The notes beneath the pieces are model-generated. The model ran no database searches, was not told the origin of the DNA, and saw nothing but the letters and a program-made list of their open reading frames with translations. 64,000 nucleotides of DNA from Pseudonocardia sediminis (GTDB lineage: Bacteria; Actinomycetota; Actinomycetes; Mycobacteriales; Pseudonocardiaceae), in NCBI RefSeq assembly GCF_004217185.1, contig NZ_SHKL01000001.1, positions 5,268,001-5,332,000 on the forward strand, given 5' to 3'. The position numbers and the translations under genes are program-made. Below, piece after piece: positions 1 to 10,618 of the stretch (position 1 is the stretch's first letter; the number at the start of each line of letters is the position of its first letter).

Positions 1-27
1 CCGGAAGCTGACATCTCATTCAACCAC

Positions 28-59
28 CCGGCCCCGGCGGTTGTTCCCGCCGGGGCCGG
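28..59 (-). terminator. Hairpin terminator after rho
   Basis: A perfect 13-bp GC-only stem (arms 28-40 and 47-59) with a 6-nt loop (TTGTTC on the plus strand) lies 13 nt beyond the rho stop codon. No T tract follows, as is common in high-GC actinobacteria. It is the natural 3' end of the rho transcript. Confidence 0.75.
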
Positions 60-72
60 TGTGGAGAACGCT

Positions 73-2514
73 CTAGTCCTCGTCCTTGCCGGGGGTCGAC
101 TTCGCGACCTCCATCATGAACTCGATGTTGGTCTTCGACTTCTTGAGCCGGTTGAGCACCAGGTCGATGGCCTGCTGGTCGTCGAGCGCAGCGAGCACCC
201 GGCGCAGCTTGACCATCACCGCGTGCTCGTCGGCCGACATCAGCAGCTCTTCCTTGCGGGTGCCGCTGTCACCGACGTCGATCGCCGGGAAGACGCGCTT
301 GTCGGCGATCTTGCGGTCCAGCTTGAGCTCGGCGTTGCCGGTGCCCTTGAACTCCTCGAAGATCACCGTGTCCATCGTCGAACCGGTCTCGACCAGCGCG
401 GTGGCGAAGATGGTCAGCGAGCCGCCGTCCTCGATGTTGCGCGCGGCGCCGAGGAAGCGCTTCGGCGGGTAGAGCGCCGTGGAGTCGACACCACCGGAGA
501 GGATCCGGCCCGACGCGGGTGCGGCCAGGTTGTAGGCGCGGCCCAGGCGGGTGATGTTGTCCAGCAGCACGACCACGTCGTAGCCCATCTCGACCAGGCG
601 CTTGGCCCGCTCGATGGACAGCTCCGCGATCGTGGTGTGGTCCGACGGCGGCCGGTCGAAGGTCGACGCGATGACCTCGCCCTTCACCGACCGCTGCATG
701 TCGGTGACCTCTTCGGGCCGCTCGTCGACCAGCACCACCATGAGGTGGCACTCCGGGTTGTTCGTGGTGATCGCGTTCGCGATGTTCTGCATGATCGTGG
801 TCTTGCCTGCCTTGGGCGGCGACACGATCAGCGCGCGCTGCCCCTTGCCGACCGGCATCACCAGGTCGATCACCCGGGTGGTCAGGTTCGTCGGCTCGGT
901 CTCGAGGCGCAGGCGCTCGTTCGGGTAGAGCGGCGTCAGCTTCGTGAACTCGGGACGGGCCTTCGCGACCTCGGGGTCGCTGCCGTTGACGGTGTCGACG
1001 CGCACCAGCGGGTTGAACTTCGCCCGCTGCTGCTCGTTCTCCCGCGGCTGGCGGACCGCACCGGTGATCGCGTCACCGCGGCGCAGGCCGTTCTTGCGCA
1101 CCATCGACATCGAGACGTAGACGTCGGTCGGGCCGGACAGGTAGCCGGTGGTCCGGACGAACGCGTAGTTGTCCAGGATGTCGACGATCCCGGCGACGGG
1201 CAGCAGCACGTCGTCGTCGCGGATCTCGGTGTCGACGTTGCCGCCGCCACCGCTGCCGGTGCGCTCGCGGTCACGGCCCCGGCGACGGTCACGGAACCGG
1301 CGGCCGCGACGGCCGCGGCCGTCACCGTCGTCGTCCTCGACGTCGTTGCGGGTGTCGTTGCCGCCCCGGCCGTTGCCCCCGCGGGTGTCGTCGTTGCCCC
1401 GGTTGTCGTTGCGGTCGTTGCGGTTGCCGTTCCCGCCGCGGCCGTTGTCGTTGTTCCGGCCGTTGTCATTGCGGGAGTCGTTCCGCGAGTCGTTGCGGTC
1501 GTTGCGGGTGTCGTTGCCGCCCCGGCCGTTGTCGTTCCCGCGGCCGCTGTCACGCCCGTTGTCGCCGCCGCGGCCGTTGTCGTTGCCGCGTGCGGTGTCG
1601 TTGCCCCGGCCGTTGCCGTCCCGGTTGCCGCCGTTGCGGTCCCGGCTCTCGCCCCGGTTGTCCGAGCCACGGCCGTTGTCGCCCTGGTCGTTGCCGCCGC
1701 GGCTGCGGTTGCGCTCGCGGCGCTCCTGACGGGTGTCGCCGTCGGCGTTGCCGTTCTGGCGGCCGTCGTCGGTGCGCGGGGACTCGGTGGGCGTGCCGTT
1801 CGCGGAGCCGTTCTGCTCCTGCGCGTCGGCGCTCTCGGTGTCACCGCCGCGACGACGGGTCCGTCCACGACGGCCACCGCCCTCGGGCTGCGAATCCTGC
1901 GATCCGGCGTCCGTGGTCGCGGTGTCCTTCGACCCGGTGTCGTCCGACGCGCCGTCCTGCGACGAGGAGTCCTGCGACCCACGGGAGCCCGCGCCGTCGC
2001 CGACCTCCTGCACCGGAGCCGCGCTCGCGGGCGCCTCGACGGCGGGAGCGGCCTCGGCGACCGGAGTGGACGGTGCGGTCTCGGTGGTCACCGCGGCGGG
2101 CTTCGACTCGGTCGACGGGGCGCCGGCCGGACGGCTCGCGGCCCGGCGACGACGCGTCGGCGCAGCCGGAGCGGCGGGCGTCTCGGCAGCGTCGTCGCTG
2201 GTCACGGCACCGTTGGAGGCGCCGGTGTCACCGAGGGCCAGCTGCGGCGCCTCGGCGGGGCTGTCGTCCGAGGAGGTGGCGGCCCGGGGAGCGGGGCGCG
2301 ACGCACGCTTGGCGGCGGGAGCGGAGGCGGCGCCCTGGCGCTCCTTGATGGCGGCGATCAGGTCCCCCTTCCGCATGCCGGCGATGTCGGGGACGTTCAG
2401 CTCGGTGGCCAACTCACGCAGCTCGGCCAGCACCATGCCGGAGAGGCCGCCACGGCGACGCGGGGCCGCCTCGGTGTCTGCGGACTGGGAGCCGACGAGA
2501 TCGGTCTCGCTCAC
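73..2514 (-). CDS. rho: Transcription termination factor Rho with long Asn/Gly/Arg-rich insert
   Basis: Hexameric RNA-dependent ATPase that ends transcription; 813 aa against about 420 in E. coli. Residues about 25-60 are the Rho N-terminal helical domain. Residues about 62-430 are a disordered insert, first Ala/Ser/Glu-rich, then built from short units of Gly, Asn, Asp and Arg. The primary RNA-binding fold follows (about 432-510, from DVLLPVAGIVDILD), then the RecA-like motor with Walker A SPPKAGKTT at about 565-573 and the conserved VLLDNITRLGRAYN segment. The start is GTG at 2514, preceded by an AGGAAGGA ribosome site. Actinobacterial Rho proteins commonly carry such inserts, but Asn richness in so GC-rich a genome is notable. 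A leader of about 300 nt separates it from thrB, so it probably has its own promoter. Confidence 0.97.
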   Translation of the reverse strand: MSETDLVGSQSADTEAAPRRRGGLSGMVLAELRELATELNVPDIAGMRKGDLIAAIKERQGAASAPAAKRASRPAPRAATSSDDSPAEAPQLALGDTGASNGAVTSDDAAETPAAPAAPTRRRRAASRPAGAPSTESKPAAVTTETAPSTPVAEAAPAVEAPASAAPVQEVGDGAGSRGSQDSSSQDGASDDTGSKDTATTDAGSQDSQPEGGGRRGRTRRRGGDTESADAQEQNGSANGTPTESPRTDDGRQNGNADGDTRQERRERNRSRGGNDQGDNGRGSDNRGESRDRNGGNRDGNGRGNDTARGNDNGRGGDNGRDSGRGNDNGRGGNDTRNDRNDSRNDSRNDNGRNNDNGRGGNGNRNDRNDNRGNDDTRGGNGRGGNDTRNDVEDDDGDGRGRRGRRFRDRRRGRDRERTGSGGGGNVDTEIRDDDVLLPVAGIVDILDNYAFVRTTGYLSGPTDVYVSMSMVRKNGLRRGDAITGAVRQPRENEQQRAKFNPLVRVDTVNGSDPEVAKARPEFTKLTPLYPNERLRLETEPTNLTTRVIDLVMPVGKGQRALIVSPPKAGKTTIMQNIANAITTNNPECHLMVVLVDERPEEVTDMQRSVKGEVIASTFDRPPSDHTTIAELSIERAKRLVEMGYDVVVLLDNITRLGRAYNLAAPASGRILSGGVDSTALYPPKRFLGAARNIEDGGSLTIFATALVETGSTMDTVIFEEFKGTGNAELKLDRKIADKRVFPAIDVGDSGTRKEELLMSADEHAVMVKLRRVLAALDDQQAIDLVLNRLKKSKTNIEFMMEVAKSTPGKDED

Positions 2515-2817
2515 GAATTTCCTTCCTGACCGACCCGGTTGTCCTGTCCAGGTCAGGGGATTTCACACGCTCATCCGGCAGGTAGACCCGTGCCGACGGC
2601 AATTGGAAAAGATGATTCCCCCACGACGACGTCACGGGAGTCAGGCCGCCCGTTCGGGATTCCGAGTCCAGCCAGAGGGGGATCGGGCGAGCGGGCCCAG
2701 CCACAAGACTACGCGTTCGACGCGTGGATCGCCATGCAGGGCCGACACTAGACGTATCCGGCACGGGCGGCAACAACCCCCCACGCTCGCGCGTGTCGTG
2801 CCTGGTCAGCGACGGGG
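2515..2817. other. Intergenic leader between thrB and rho
   Basis: This 303-nt gap has no credible coding frame. Near rho it holds the AGGAAGGA ribosome site. Nearer thrB, on the minus strand, GGCACG and CGTGCC arms enclose a short CACGC/GCGTG hairpin, a weak terminator candidate for the threonine operon. The rho promoter must lie here, but no convincing -35/-10 pair was found. Confidence 0.5.
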
Positions 2818-3720
2818 TCAGGCGGTCTCGACGCGCACGCCGTCGGCGTCGACGGGCAGGGGCGCGACGGTGAATCCGTCGAGGTGCAGTCCGTCGGGGA
2901 CGGTCCCGTCGGCGGTCAGCGCGAGCACCGTCGGCCCCGCGCCGGAGATCGCCGCGGGCACGCCGTGCGCACGCAGCGACTCGACGAGCTCGAGCGACGA
3001 CGGGTACGCGGGACGCCGGTAGGGCTGGTGCAGCCGGTCCTCGGTGGCGTACATCAGCAGGTCCGGGCGCGCGGTCATGGCCAGCACGGCGAGCGCGGTG
3101 CGGCTGCCGGTGAACGCGGCGTCGTGCAGTGGGACCTGCTCGGGGAGCAGCCCGCGGGTGGTCTTCGTCGCCGACTCGGTGCCCGCGACGAACGCGACCG
3201 GGTGGATGTCCGGGTGCACGTCGAGCTTCTCGGCGTGGAACCGGCGCGCCTGCCCGGAGGTCTCCCAGGCGAGTACGAACCCGCCCATCAGGCTCGCCGC
3301 CGCGTTGTCCGCGTGGCCTTCCATCGCGGCGCTGAGCTGCAACAACGCCTCGTGCTCGTCCTCGACGTCGCGTCCGGTCAGGACGGCCGCGGCCGCCACA
3401 CCGGCCACCGCGGCGGCGGCGGAGCTGCCCAGCCCGCGCGAGTGCGGGACGGCGTTGGTGCACCGCAGCCGGATGCCGGCCGGGGCGTCGCCGAACAGCT
3501 CGAAGGCCTGGCGCATCGCGCGCACGACGAGGTGACGCCCGTTGCGCGGCACGTGCGCGGAGCCCTCCCCCGCGACGTCGACCCAGAGGCCGGGCTCGGA
3601 CGTCGCGCAGACGTGCAGCTCGTCGTGGATGCCGAGCGCGAGACCGAGCGAGTCGAAGCCCGGTCCCAGGTTCGCCGTCGAGCCGGGGACGCGGATCCGG
3701 ACCTCGGAGGGCCGCCCCAT
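2818..3720 (-). CDS. thrB: Homoserine kinase
   Basis: Phosphorylates L-homoserine with ATP, the penultimate step of threonine synthesis. The 300-aa protein is a GHMP kinase: the N-terminal strand VRIRVPGSTANLGPGFD is typical of ThrB, and the ATP-binding loop PHSRGLGSSAAAA sits at residues 92-104. ATG at 3720 was chosen because it starts right at the family N-terminus and overlaps the thrC stop by one base (TGATG). The frame stays open upstream, but those residues look non-coding. The overlap implies translational coupling to thrC in the hom-thrC-thrB operon. It is the last gene before rho. Confidence 0.96.
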   Translation of the reverse strand: MGRPSEVRIRVPGSTANLGPGFDSLGLALGIHDELHVCATSEPGLWVDVAGEGSAHVPRNGRHLVVRAMRQAFELFGDAPAGIRLRCTNAVPHSRGLGSSAAAAVAGVAAAAVLTGRDVEDEHEALLQLSAAMEGHADNAAASLMGGFVLAWETSGQARRFHAEKLDVHPDIHPVAFVAGTESATKTTRGLLPEQVPLHDAAFTGSRTALAVLAMTARPDLLMYATEDRLHQPYRRPAYPSSLELVESLRAHGVPAAISGAGPTVLALTADGTVPDGLHLDGFTVAPLPVDADGVRVETA

Positions 3721-4859
3721 CAGGCCAGCTCGAGGGCGGACGCCACCGCCCCCGGATCGATCGGGACGATCTCCGGTTCCGGCGCGGTGAGCAACGCGGT
3801 GTCGGGGTCCTTGAGGCCGTGCCCGGTGACGGTGCACACCACCAGCGACCCGCGCGGCAGCGTGCCGTCCGCCGAGGACTGCAGCAGCCCGGCGACGCTC
3901 GCGGCCGACGCCGGCTCGACGAACACGGCCTCCTCCGCCGAGAGCATCCGGTAGGCGGCGAGGATCTCGTCGTCGCTGACGGCGGCGATCTTGCCGTGGG
4001 ACTCGTCACGGGCGGCGACCGCACCGTTCCAGGAGGCCGGCGACCCGATCCGGATGGCCGTCGCGATCGTCTCCGGCGACGTCACCGGGGCACCGTGCAC
4101 CAGCGGCGCCGCACCCGCGGCCTGGAAACCGAACATCCGCGGGAGGTCGGAGATCAGGCCGTCGGCGTGGTAGCCGCGGTACCCCTTCCAGTACGCGGTG
4201 ATGTTGCCGGCGTTACCGACCGGCAGGCAGTGCACGTCCGGGGCCTGCCCGAGCTGGTCGCAGATCTCGTAGGCGGCACTGGCCTGCCCGGCGATCCGCG
4301 TCGGGTTCACCGAGTTGACCAGCGCGGCGACCGGGTAGTCGGCGGTGGTCTTGCGGGCGAGCTCCAGGCAGTCGTCGAAGTTGCCCTCGATCTGCAGGAT
4401 CCGCGCGCCGTGCGCGACGGCCTGGGCGAGCTTGCCGAGCGCGATCTTGCCCTGGGGCACGAGCACGACACAGGTCATCCCCGCACGGGCCGCGTAGGCC
4501 GCGGCCGAGGCCGACGTGTTGCCGGTGGACGCGCAGAGCACACCCTGCTTGCCCTCGGCCAGCGCCGCGGTCACGGCCATCGTCATGCCGCGGTCCTTGA
4601 ACGAGCCGGTCGGGTTGGCCCCGTCGACCTTGAGGTAGACCTGGCAGCCGGTGCGCTCGGACAGCCGCGGGGCGGGGAGCAGCGGCGTGCCGCCCTCGGC
4701 CAGGGTGACCACGCGCCAGCCCGGCTCGACCGGCATCCGGTCGCGGTAGGCCTCGATCACCCCGGGCCAGTGCCCGGGCGGGGGCGGTGCGACGGCGCCG
4801 GGCCGGATCTCCTGGCGCGGAACGCCGTGCTGCTCGGTCCTGGCAGCGCTACCGGTCAT
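3720..4859 (-). CDS. thrC: Threonine synthase
   Basis: PLP enzyme turning O-phosphohomoserine into threonine; 379 aa, the short bacterial type. The PLP lysine is K88 in GSFKDRGM. The glycine-rich phosphate loop [15 protein letters not shown] is present, as is [19 protein letters not shown]. The start is ATG at 4859; an in-frame GTG two codons upstream (4865) is an alternative, since an AGGAAGG ribosome site lies just before both. It sits 34 nt after hom and overlaps thrB, so the three genes form one unit. Confidence 0.96.
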   Translation of the reverse strand: MTGSAARTEQHGVPRQEIRPGAVAPPPPGHWPGVIEAYRDRMPVEPGWRVVTLAEGGTPLLPAPRLSERTGCQVYLKVDGANPTGSFKDRGMTMAVTAALAEGKQGVLCASTGNTSASAAAYAARAGMTCVVLVPQGKIALGKLAQAVAHGARILQIEGNFDDCLELARKTTADYPVAALVNSVNPTRIAGQASAAYEICDQLGQAPDVHCLPVGNAGNITAYWKGYRGYHADGLISDLPRMFGFQAAGAAPLVHGAPVTSPETIATAIRIGSPASWNGAVAARDESHGKIAAVSDDEILAAYRMLSAEEAVFVEPASAASVAGLLQSSADGTLPRGSLVVCTVTGHGLKDPDTALLTAPEPEIVPIDPGAVASALELA

Positions 4860-4893
4860 CTCCACGGGCCTTCCTGGATCGCATGGTTCTCGG

Positions 4894-6264
4894 TCATCCG
4901 GGCATGCCCAGCGCGCTGACCGCGCGACCGAGCCCCTCCACCCGCAGCACGCTGGCCACCCCGAGCACGACGTCGAGGTCGGCCAGAGCGGCGACGGTGC
5001 CGGCCAGGGCGGCGTCCGGCGCCGAGTGCGTGACGACGGTGAGCCGGGCCTGCCCGGGGTCGCCGTCGCGGTCACCGGCCGCGCCGCCGGTCTGGCGGAC
5101 CGCGGCGATGCTGACGCCGGAGCGGGCGAACTCGCCGGCGATCGCGGCCAGCACACCCTCGCGGTCGGCCACCTCGAGATCGACGTGGTAGCGGGTGGGC
5201 ACGTCGCCGACCGGGCGGACCGGCAGCCCGGCGTAGGCGGACTCGCGGGGTCCGCGGCCACCCCCGACGTGGTTGCGCGCGACGGCGACCAGGTCGCCGA
5301 GCACCGCGCTCGCCGTCGGGGCCCCGCCCGCGCCCTGGCCGTAGAACATCAGCTGCCCGGCCGCCTCGGCCTCGACGAACACGGCGTTGAACGCGCCGTC
5401 GACGCTGGCCAGCGGGTGCGAGGTGGGGATCATCGCCGGGTAGACCCGGGCCGAGACGGCCTCGCCGCCGTTCGACTCGACCCGCTCGCAGATGGCGAGC
5501 AGCTTGATCGTGCAGCCGAGCAGGCGTGCGGCGGCGATGTCGGCGGCGCTGACCGATCGCATGCCCTCGCGGTGCACGTCGGAGGCGGTGACGCGGGTGT
5601 GGAACGACAGCGTGGCCAGGATCGCGGCCTTGGACGCGGCGTCGTAGCCGTCGACGTCGGCGCTCGGGTCGGCCTCGGCGTAGCCAAGCCGGGTCGCCTC
5701 CTCCAGCGCGTCGCCGTAGGAGGCGCCGGAGCTCGCCATCGCGGAGAGGATGAAGTTCGAGGTGCCGTTCACGATCCCGGCGACGCGGGTGATCCGGTCC
5801 CCCGCGAGCGACTCGCGCAGCGGGCGCAGCAGCGGGATCGCCCCGGCCACCGCGGCCTCGTAGTAGAGGTCGGCACCGGAGGCATCGGCCGCCTCGGCCA
5901 GCGCGGGGCCGTCCTCGGCCAGCAGCGCCTTGTTCGCGGTGACGACGGACTTGCCGGCCTTGAGCGCCTCGAGCAGCAGCGTGCGCACCGGCTCGATGCC
6001 GCCGATCACCTCGACGACGACGTCGACGTCGTCCCGCGCGACCAGCGCCGCGGCGTCGGTCGTGACCAGGTCCGGGAAGTTCTCGGTCAGCCACGGGTGC
6101 CGGTGCGGGCGCCGCACGGCGACCCCGACCAGCTCGACCGGCGTGCCGATCCGTGCGGTCAGGTCCGCGGCCTGGCCGGTGAGCAGCCGGACCACCTCGG
6201 TACCGACGGTGCCGCATCCCAGCAACGCGACCCGGACCGCTGCGCCCTCGCCCCTGCCCACCAC
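4894..6264 (-). CDS. hom: Homoserine dehydrogenase with C-terminal ACT domain
   Basis: Reduces aspartate semialdehyde to homoserine, the branch point for threonine and methionine. The 456-aa protein opens with the Rossmann motif GCGTVG (16-21). The catalytic domain follows with [10 protein letters not shown] and the [15 protein letters not shown] segment. A C-terminal ACT domain (about 375-456) probably gives threonine feedback. The start is one of two consecutive GTG codons; 6264 was taken, but 6261 has better spacing from the GAGGAGG ribosome site. Unlike enteric bacteria it is not fused to aspartate kinase. It lies 105 nt after lysA. Confidence 0.96.
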   Translation of the reverse strand: MVGRGEGAAVRVALLGCGTVGTEVVRLLTGQAADLTARIGTPVELVGVAVRRPHRHPWLTENFPDLVTTDAAALVARDDVDVVVEVIGGIEPVRTLLLEALKAGKSVVTANKALLAEDGPALAEAADASGADLYYEAAVAGAIPLLRPLRESLAGDRITRVAGIVNGTSNFILSAMASSGASYGDALEEATRLGYAEADPSADVDGYDAASKAAILATLSFHTRVTASDVHREGMRSVSAADIAAARLLGCTIKLLAICERVESNGGEAVSARVYPAMIPTSHPLASVDGAFNAVFVEAEAAGQLMFYGQGAGGAPTASAVLGDLVAVARNHVGGGRGPRESAYAGLPVRPVGDVPTRYHVDLEVADREGVLAAIAGEFARSGVSIAAVRQTGGAAGDRDGDPGQARLTVVTHSAPDAALAGTVAALADLDVVLGVASVLRVEGLGRAVSALGMPG

Positions 6265-6369
6265 GCCTCCTCGTTCCGTGCTTGCCCACGCCCTGACGAC
6301 ACCGCCGACCGGGCGCCGATCATTCCTGGTCGCACCACGTCGCCGCGACGGCGGGTGGCCGACGACTCA

Positions 6370-7944
6370 TCACCGACCGGCGTACGCCCCGGTCTCGCGT
6401 GCGTGACCGTTCGAGGCCACCGGAGCGGCGGTCTCCCCGTTCCGCACCTCGGCGCTCTCCTCGGGGGAGACCTCGAAGCGGAACTGGTCCTCCAGTGTCT
6501 CCCGGCGCAACAGCACCCGGGACCGCCCCTCCCGCACGGCCACCACGGCCGGGCGCGGGAGGCGGTTGTAGGAGCTGGCCATCGCGTAGCAGTAGGCGCC
6601 GGTCGCGGCCACCGCCAGGAGGTCACCGGGAGCGAGGTCGGCGGGCAGCCAGCAGTCGCGGACGACGATGTCGCCGGACTCGCAGTGCTTGCCGACGACG
6701 CGTGAGAGCACCGGGGTGCCGCCGGGCAGGCCGCCGTCGGCCGCGCTGCCGTCGGTGGCCGGGGCGCTGTCGAGCGCGGACGCCCGCGACACGAGCCGGA
6801 CGTCGTAGGCGGCGTCGTAGAGCGCGGTGCGGATGTTGTCGCTCATCCCGCCGTCCACGCTGACGTAGCGCCGGGCGTACCCGCCGAGCGGGACGTCCTT
6901 GGTCGTACCCACCTCGTAGACGGTCACGGTGCCGGGCCCGGCGATCGCCCGGCCGGGCTCGACGGCGATCTCCGGCACGTCCAGCTCGGCGGCGTGGCAC
7001 TCGCGCTTGACGATGCCGCGCAGCTCCTCGGCCAGGTCCGGCACCGACAGCGGGGTCTCGTCCGGGCGGTAGGCGATCCCGACGCCGCCGCCGAGGTCGA
7101 GCGTGCGCAGCGCGCCCAGGTTCTCGGTGCCGTGCTCGGCGTGCAGCCGGGCCAGCAGCCGCACGACGCGGCGGGCGGCGACCTCGAAGCCCTCGGTGTC
7201 GAAGATCTGGCTGCCGATGTGGCTGTGCAGGCCCACCAGCTCCAGGTTCGAGGACTTGATCACCCGGCGGGCGGCCTCCACGGCGTCGGAGTCACCGTCG
7301 CCGTCGGAGATCGAGAAGCCGAACTTCTGGTCCTCGTGCGCGGTGGCGATGAACTCGTGCGTGTGCGCCTCCACGCCGACCGTCACCCGGATCATCACCG
7401 GCGAGACGACGCCGCGCTCGCGCGCGATCGCGTCCAGGCGGGCGATCTCGTGGAAGGAGTCCAGCACCACCCGTCCGACGCCGTTCTCGACCGCGGCGAC
7501 GAGCTCGTCGGTGGACTTGTTGTTGCCGTGCAACGCGATCCGGGCGGGCGGGAAGTTCGCGCGCAGGGCCACGGCCAGCTCGCCGCCGGAGCACACGTCG
7601 AGCGAGAGGCCCTCCTGCTCCACCCAGCGCGCGATCTCGGTGCACAGGAACGCCTTCGCCGCGTAGTGCACCGACGACGCCCCGAACGCCGCCGCGAACT
7701 CCGCGGCGCGGGAGCGGAAGTCGTCCTCGTCGAGGACGAACAACGGCGTGCCGTAGCGCTCCGCGAGGTCACGGACGTCGACGCCCGCGACACGCAGCGC
7801 ACCGTCGTCGCCGCGTCCGGCGTTGCGCGGCCACACCGCGGGCGCGAGGTGGTCGAGGTCCTCCGGCCCGGCCGGCAGCGGCCCGACCGACTCCGGCGGC
7901 TGCGAGATGCCGGCGTGCATCGGGCCGGCGGGGTGCGCCCTCAT
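6370..7944 (-). CDS. lysA: Diaminopimelate decarboxylase
   Basis: PLP-dependent decarboxylation of meso-diaminopimelate to lysine. The 524-aa protein is a fold-III alanine-racemase barrel with the PLP lysine in YAAKAF. It also shows the HSHIGSQI segment, GGGVGI, and the C-terminal CESGDIV and [12 protein letters not shown] motifs that shape the dimer active site. An N-terminal extension of about 60 aa and a C-terminal tail of about 45 aa make it longer than most LysA. The start is ATG at 7944, seven bases after GGAGGTG. It lies 34 nt downstream of argS, the usual actinobacterial argS-lysA pairing. Confidence 0.96.
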   Translation of the reverse strand: MRAHPAGPMHAGISQPPESVGPLPAGPEDLDHLAPAVWPRNAGRGDDGALRVAGVDVRDLAERYGTPLFVLDEDDFRSRAAEFAAAFGASSVHYAAKAFLCTEIARWVEQEGLSLDVCSGGELAVALRANFPPARIALHGNNKSTDELVAAVENGVGRVVLDSFHEIARLDAIARERGVVSPVMIRVTVGVEAHTHEFIATAHEDQKFGFSISDGDGDSDAVEAARRVIKSSNLELVGLHSHIGSQIFDTEGFEVAARRVVRLLARLHAEHGTENLGALRTLDLGGGVGIAYRPDETPLSVPDLAEELRGIVKRECHAAELDVPEIAVEPGRAIAGPGTVTVYEVGTTKDVPLGGYARRYVSVDGGMSDNIRTALYDAAYDVRLVSRASALDSAPATDGSAADGGLPGGTPVLSRVVGKHCESGDIVVRDCWLPADLAPGDLLAVAATGAYCYAMASSYNRLPRPAVVAVREGRSRVLLRRETLEDQFRFEVSPEESAEVRNGETAAPVASNGHARETGAYAGR

Positions 7945-7978
7945 GACTGCACCTCCACGGGACCGATCATGTCGGTGC

Positions 7979-9628
7979 TCACATCCGCTCCGGCGCGCTG
8001 ACGCCCATCAGGGCGAGACCGTTGGCGAGCACCTGGCGTGCCGCGACGCAGAGCGCGAGGCGGGCCCGGTGCAGGTCGGAGATCTCCTCGTCGCCCATCG
8101 GCAGCACGCGGCAGGCGTCGTAGAACTTGTGGTACGCGCTGGCCAGCGTCTCCAGGTACCGCGCGACCCGGTGCGGTTCGCGGAGCTCGGCGGCCGAGCG
8201 GACCACGTCCGGGAACCCGCCGAGGGTGCGGATCAGGTCGCCCTCCCGCGGGTGCTCGAGCAGGCCGTAGGCGTCGCCCGGGGTGAGCCCGAGGTCGGCC
8301 GCGTTGCGGGCCAGCGAGGACAGGCGGGCGTGCGCGTACTGGACGTAGAACACCGGGTTGTCGCTGGTCTGACGACTGATCACGTCCAGGTCGACGTCCA
8401 GGCTCGAGTCCACCGACGAGCGCACCAGCGAGTACCGGGCGGCGTCCACGCCGACGGCCTCCACGAAGTCCTCGAGCGTGACGATCGTGCCCGCACGCTT
8501 GCTCATCCGGACCGGCTCGCCGCCGCGGACCAGGTTCACCATCTGCCCGATCAGCACCTCGACCACCGACGGGTCGTCGCCGAACGCGGCCGCGACGGCC
8601 TTGAGCCGCACGGTGTAGCCGTGGTGGTCGGCGCCGAGCATGTAGATGCAGCGGTCGAAGCCGCGGGCGCGCTTGTCGCGCAGGTAGGCGATGTCACCGG
8701 CGATGTAGGCCGGGGTGCCGTCGCTCTTGATGACGACGCGGTCCTTGTCGTCGCCCTGCTCGGTGGAGCGCAGCCACCACGCGCCGTCCTTCTCGTAGAG
8801 CGCGCCGCTGTCCTTGAGCTGCTGGACCGACTCCTCCACCGCGCCGGAGGCGTGCAGCGACAGCTCGCTGAACCACACGTCGAAGTCGGTGCCGAACTCG
8901 TGCAGCGAGCTGCGCATCTCCTCGAGCATCAGCGCCACGCCCCGGTCGCGGAACGCCTGGTGGCGCTGCGCCTCGGGCAGGTCGAGCACACCGGGGTCGG
9001 CGTCCACGAGACGCTGGGCGATCTCGCCGACGTAGGCGCCGCCGTAGCCGTTCTCCGGCGTCGGTGCGCCGGTCGCCGCGGCGATCAGCGACGACGCGAA
9101 GTGGTCGATCTGCGCCCCGGCGTCGTTGACGTAGTACTCGCGGGTGACGTCGGCTCCCCGCGCGGCGAGGACCCGGCCCAGCGCGTCGCCGACGGCGGCC
9201 CACCGGGTGCCGCCCAGGTGCACCGGCCCGGTCGGGTTGGCCGAGACGAACTCGAGGTTGAGCTTCGTGCCGGCGAGCTCGTCGCCGGTGCCGAAGGCGG
9301 TGCCCGCCGCGAGCACGTCGCCGACGACGGCGCCCTGCGCGTCCGCGGCCAGGCGCAGGTTGATGAAGCCGGGGCCGGCGATCTCGGCGGCGGCGATGCC
9401 GTCGCGGGCGGCGAGCGCCTCGGCCAGCCAGGTCGCGAGGTCACGCGGCGGCACGCCAGCCTTCTTCGCGGTGCGGAGCGCGACGTTGGTCGCGTAGTCG
9501 CCGTGCTCGGGGTTGCGAGGACGCTCGACGCCGACGTCGTCCGGCAGCGCCGAGAGGTCCAGCGCTCGCTCGGTCAGCACGTCCCGGGCGACGTCACGGA
9601 CCAGTTCTGCGAGCACGTCGGGATTCAC
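7979..9628 (-). CDS. argS: Arginyl-tRNA synthetase
   Basis: Charges tRNA-Arg. This class I synthetase of 549 aa has the HIGH-type motif in [20 protein letters not shown], the KMSKS equivalent RMSKRAG, and a C-terminal DALR anticodon-binding domain. GTG at 9628 begins at the family N-terminus. No ribosome site precedes it; instead a TAGAAT box lies 7 nt upstream, so the mRNA is probably leaderless. It heads the argS-lysA-hom-thrC-thrB run. A tRNA-Arg(CCG) gene lies nearby at 11.4 kb. Confidence 0.96.
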   Translation of the reverse strand: MNPDVLAELVRDVARDVLTERALDLSALPDDVGVERPRNPEHGDYATNVALRTAKKAGVPPRDLATWLAEALAARDGIAAAEIAGPGFINLRLAADAQGAVVGDVLAAGTAFGTGDELAGTKLNLEFVSANPTGPVHLGGTRWAAVGDALGRVLAARGADVTREYYVNDAGAQIDHFASSLIAAATGAPTPENGYGGAYVGEIAQRLVDADPGVLDLPEAQRHQAFRDRGVALMLEEMRSSLHEFGTDFDVWFSELSLHASGAVEESVQQLKDSGALYEKDGAWWLRSTEQGDDKDRVVIKSDGTPAYIAGDIAYLRDKRARGFDRCIYMLGADHHGYTVRLKAVAAAFGDDPSVVEVLIGQMVNLVRGGEPVRMSKRAGTIVTLEDFVEAVGVDAARYSLVRSSVDSSLDVDLDVISRQTSDNPVFYVQYAHARLSSLARNAADLGLTPGDAYGLLEHPREGDLIRTLGGFPDVVRSAAELREPHRVARYLETLASAYHKFYDACRVLPMGDEEISDLHRARLALCVAARQVLANGLALMGVSAPERM

Positions 9629-9635
9629 CGTGATG

Positions 9636-9641
9636 ATTCTA
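9636..9641 (-). promoter_or_regulatory. -10 box of a leaderless argS promoter
   Basis: On the minus strand TAGAAT ends 7 nt before the argS GTG. That is the spacing expected when transcription starts at the first base of the start codon. No Shine-Dalgarno sequence is present. Confidence 0.6.
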
Positions 9642-9759
9642 GGAGGTGGCGCTGAACGGCATGCGCCCCGGCGTTCGTAGACTCGGCCACACGTGACGCC
9701 CGCCCGCATCTCCCCCGGCGTCGTCCGCGACGGGGGCCGGCGCCGACCAGAGGGATCCG

Positions 9760-10539
9760 ATGGCCAGCGGCAAGACCAGCAAGAACAAGCGCAAGCCGAA
9801 CGTCAGCGCGGTCAACCAGCGCCAGACCCCCTGGCTGATGATCGGCGGCATCGCCCTGGTCGTCGTCCTGGCCGCGGTCTTCATCGGTTATCCGCTGCTC
9901 CAGCGCAACGAGAACCGCGCGTTCGTGCCCAGCGACGACAACCGCGACCCGTCGCTCGCGATCCCCGGTGTCGTCACCCAGCAGTACGAGGCCGGGCAGC
10001 ACATCCTGCCGAACCAGCAGGTCGCCTACACCAACAGCCCGCCCTTCGGCGGCACGCACGACGGCTACTGGGCCGCCTGCGGTGGCGTGGTCTACCCGAA
10101 CGCGGTGCGCAGCGAGAACCTCGTGCACTCGCTCGAGCACGGCGCGGTGTGGATCGCCTACGACCCGGCCCGGATCAACGGTGCGGCGCTGGACACCCTG
10201 ACGGCGAAGGTCGACGGGCAGCCCTACACGGTGATGTCGCCCTACCCCGGTCTGGACCAGCCGATCGCGCTGCAGTCCTGGGGCCACCAGCTCAAGCTGG
10301 CCTCGGCCGACGACGAGCGGATCGACCAGTTCATCCGCTCGCTGCGGCTCAACCGCTTCACCTACCCCGAGGTCGGTGCGAGCTGTGACGCCCTCGGGCC
10401 GGGCGCGTTCGACCAGGACAACCCGCCGCCGTTCGTGCCGGCCCCGCCGCAGTCCGCGGTGAACCGGCAGACCGTCTTCGGTGAGCGTGACGCCGGCGCC
10501 CAGGGTGCGCAGCAGGACGGCGCCGTCCCCGGGCAGTGA
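9760..10539 (+). CDS. DUF3105 membrane-anchored protein
   Basis: A 259-aa protein of unknown function. A basic Ser/Lys-rich N-terminus is followed by one membrane helix (about 26-47, [20 protein letters not shown]). An extracytoplasmic DUF3105 domain follows, with the family's [18 protein letters not shown] and [12 protein letters not shown] segments. The conserved His, Glu and Cys suggest metal handling, but this is not established. It is followed 79 nt later by a DUF305 protein, a frequent actinobacterial pairing. The ribosome site AGAGGG lies 5 nt before the ATG. Confidence 0.85.
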   Translation: MASGKTSKNKRKPNVSAVNQRQTPWLMIGGIALVVVLAAVFIGYPLLQRNENRAFVPSDDNRDPSLAIPGVVTQQYEAGQHILPNQQVAYTNSPPFGGTHDGYWAACGGVVYPNAVRSENLVHSLEHGAVWIAYDPARINGAALDTLTAKVDGQPYTVMSPYPGLDQPIALQSWGHQLKLASADDERIDQFIRSLRLNRFTYPEVGASCDALGPGAFDQDNPPPFVPAPPQSAVNRQTVFGERDAGAQGAQQDGAVPGQ

Positions 10540-10618
10540 CCGTCCTCACGGGCGTGACTCTCGGCGCCTGCCCCGCGGGACGCCGCGGCGGAACCCCGCC
10601 GGAAGGCACAGTGGTGAC

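Noticed and set aside
1340-1720. CRISPR-like periodic repeats
   Set aside because: The periodicity is codon-based low complexity in the Rho insert (GGN/AAC/GAC/CGN). There are no constant repeats with unique spacers and no cas genes.
61-2529. 822-codon open frame antisense to rho
   Set aside because: It mirrors the rho insert, is composed of Val/Ala/Arg repeats and has no domain. It is a by-product of high GC on the opposite strand.
6265-6369. Riboswitch or attenuator before hom
   Set aside because: The 105-nt gap has GC-rich inverted segments but no T-box, no leader peptide rich in Thr or Ile, and no known aptamer core.
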